NCBI GenBank assembly: GCA_028285265.1
Contig: JANQPX010000034.1
Span: 83,255-147,254, forward strand
Direction of reading: 5' to 3'
Length of the DNA stretch: 64,000 bases
Source: Geminicoccaceae bacterium
GTDB lineage: Bacteria > Pseudomonadota > Alphaproteobacteria > Geminicoccales > Geminicoccaceae
Under the pieces are notes generated by a model, which was given only the letters and a program-made list of their open reading frames with translations, was not told the origin of the DNA and did no database searches. The translations under genes and the position numbers were made by a program. This document shows positions 63,761-64,000 of the stretch, piece by piece (positions within the stretch are counted from its first letter, which is position 1; every line of letters begins with the position of its first letter).

Positions 63761-64000
63761 ATGATGGGCAGGCAGGCTGAGCCTGAGCAGTTATTTTATG
63801 ACTTTCGTCTCGACGATCATGTCCCTGCCGATCACCTCCTTCGCAAGATCGACGTCTTCGTCGACCTTGAGCGTATTCGCCAGGATCTGAAGCCGTTTTA
63901 TAGTCAGATCGGCCGTCCTTCCATAGATCCTGAGCTGATGATCCGCATGCTGATCGTTGGTTATTGCTACGGCATCCGCTCCGAGCGTCGGCTTTGTGAG
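63761..64000 (+). mobile_element. Transposase N-terminus, IS1182/IS5 type (cut by window end)
   Basis: The open frame starts ATG 63761 after AGGAGG and runs to the window edge (80 codons). It reads MMGRQAEPEQLFYDFRLDDHVPADHLLRKID...FYSQIGRPSIDPELMIRMLIVGYCYGIRSERRLCE, the DUF772-type DNA-binding part of IS1182-like transposases. The left terminal repeat was not identified. Confidence 0.85.

Noticed and set aside
1..64000. CRISPR array, rRNA operon or prophage
   Set aside because: No regularly spaced direct repeats, no rRNA-like stretches and no phage structural genes were seen.

Overview
The window looks like a chromosomal segment of an alphaproteobacterium. The evidence is moderately high GC, a phasin_2-type PhaP next to PhaC, a DUF1127 protein, an aceE-aceF-lpd set whose E3 carries its own lipoyl domain, LutABC, several GcvA-like LysR regulators, and PhaR-like CTGC-N3-GCAG boxes. 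The genus cannot be fixed from sequence alone. Codon use and base composition are fairly even, except for AT-richer islands around 10.3-12.9 kb, 16-17.3 kb, 50.9-51.9 kb and 55-62 kb.

Layout. (1) 0-7.6 kb: the 3' end of ppsA, then a minus-strand operon for a group 3b-type cytoplasmic [NiFe]-hydrogenase (beta, cNMP-binding protein, gamma, small and large subunits, maturation protease, short HypA). A PfkB-type phosphofructokinase diverges from it, and a stress-type membrane protein follows. Two Fnr/FixK-like boxes fit low-oxygen control. (2) 7.7-23.2 kb: accessory and regulatory genes. These include two LysR regulators each divergent from a metabolic or transport gene, a polytopic histidine kinase convergent with a LuxR-type regulator, a winged-helix/alpha-beta-hydrolase fusion, a Calx-beta secreted protein next to an orphan TAXI receptor, an amidase, a LysE exporter and a glutathionyl-hydroquinone reductase. 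(3) 23.3-42.7 kb: the metabolic core. A same-strand run of eleven genes goes TRAP receptor, fused TRAP permease, D-lactate dehydrogenase, phaA, phaB, aceE, aceF, lpd, lutA, lutB, lutC. Diverging from it are an LldR/PdhR-type GntR regulator, phasin phaP and PHB synthase phaC. Together these encode a complete inferred route from imported lactate through pyruvate and acetyl-CoA to polyhydroxybutyrate.

(4) 43-54.9 kb: ordinary housekeeping and accessory genes. They include a DMT transporter, DsrE-like protein, exonuclease, kinase, M23 peptidase, isochorismatase, acetyltransferases, DUF1127 operon, CelD-like acyltransferase, class III sirtuin and SDR. There are also two small membrane proteins (58 and 56 aa). 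(5) 55.3-62.5 kb: a block of small, unrelated, mostly unrecognised proteins in three short runs, some joined by ATGA overlaps. Several resemble families seen as immunity proteins of polymorphic toxin systems (Imm45-like, DUF6980-like, DUF6968-like, DUF7684-like). No toxin is present in the window. The block is followed by a DMT permease, a PCMT-like methyltransferase and, at the right edge, a truncated IS1182/IS5-type transposase.

The most interesting items are the lactate-to-PHB super-operon with its palindrome-rich control region, the probable immunity-gene array, the winged-helix/hydrolase fusion with a perfect hairpin just upstream, and a third PhaR-like box in front of a DUF1127 operon far from the pha genes. 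All family names come from reading motifs by eye. No database search was run.
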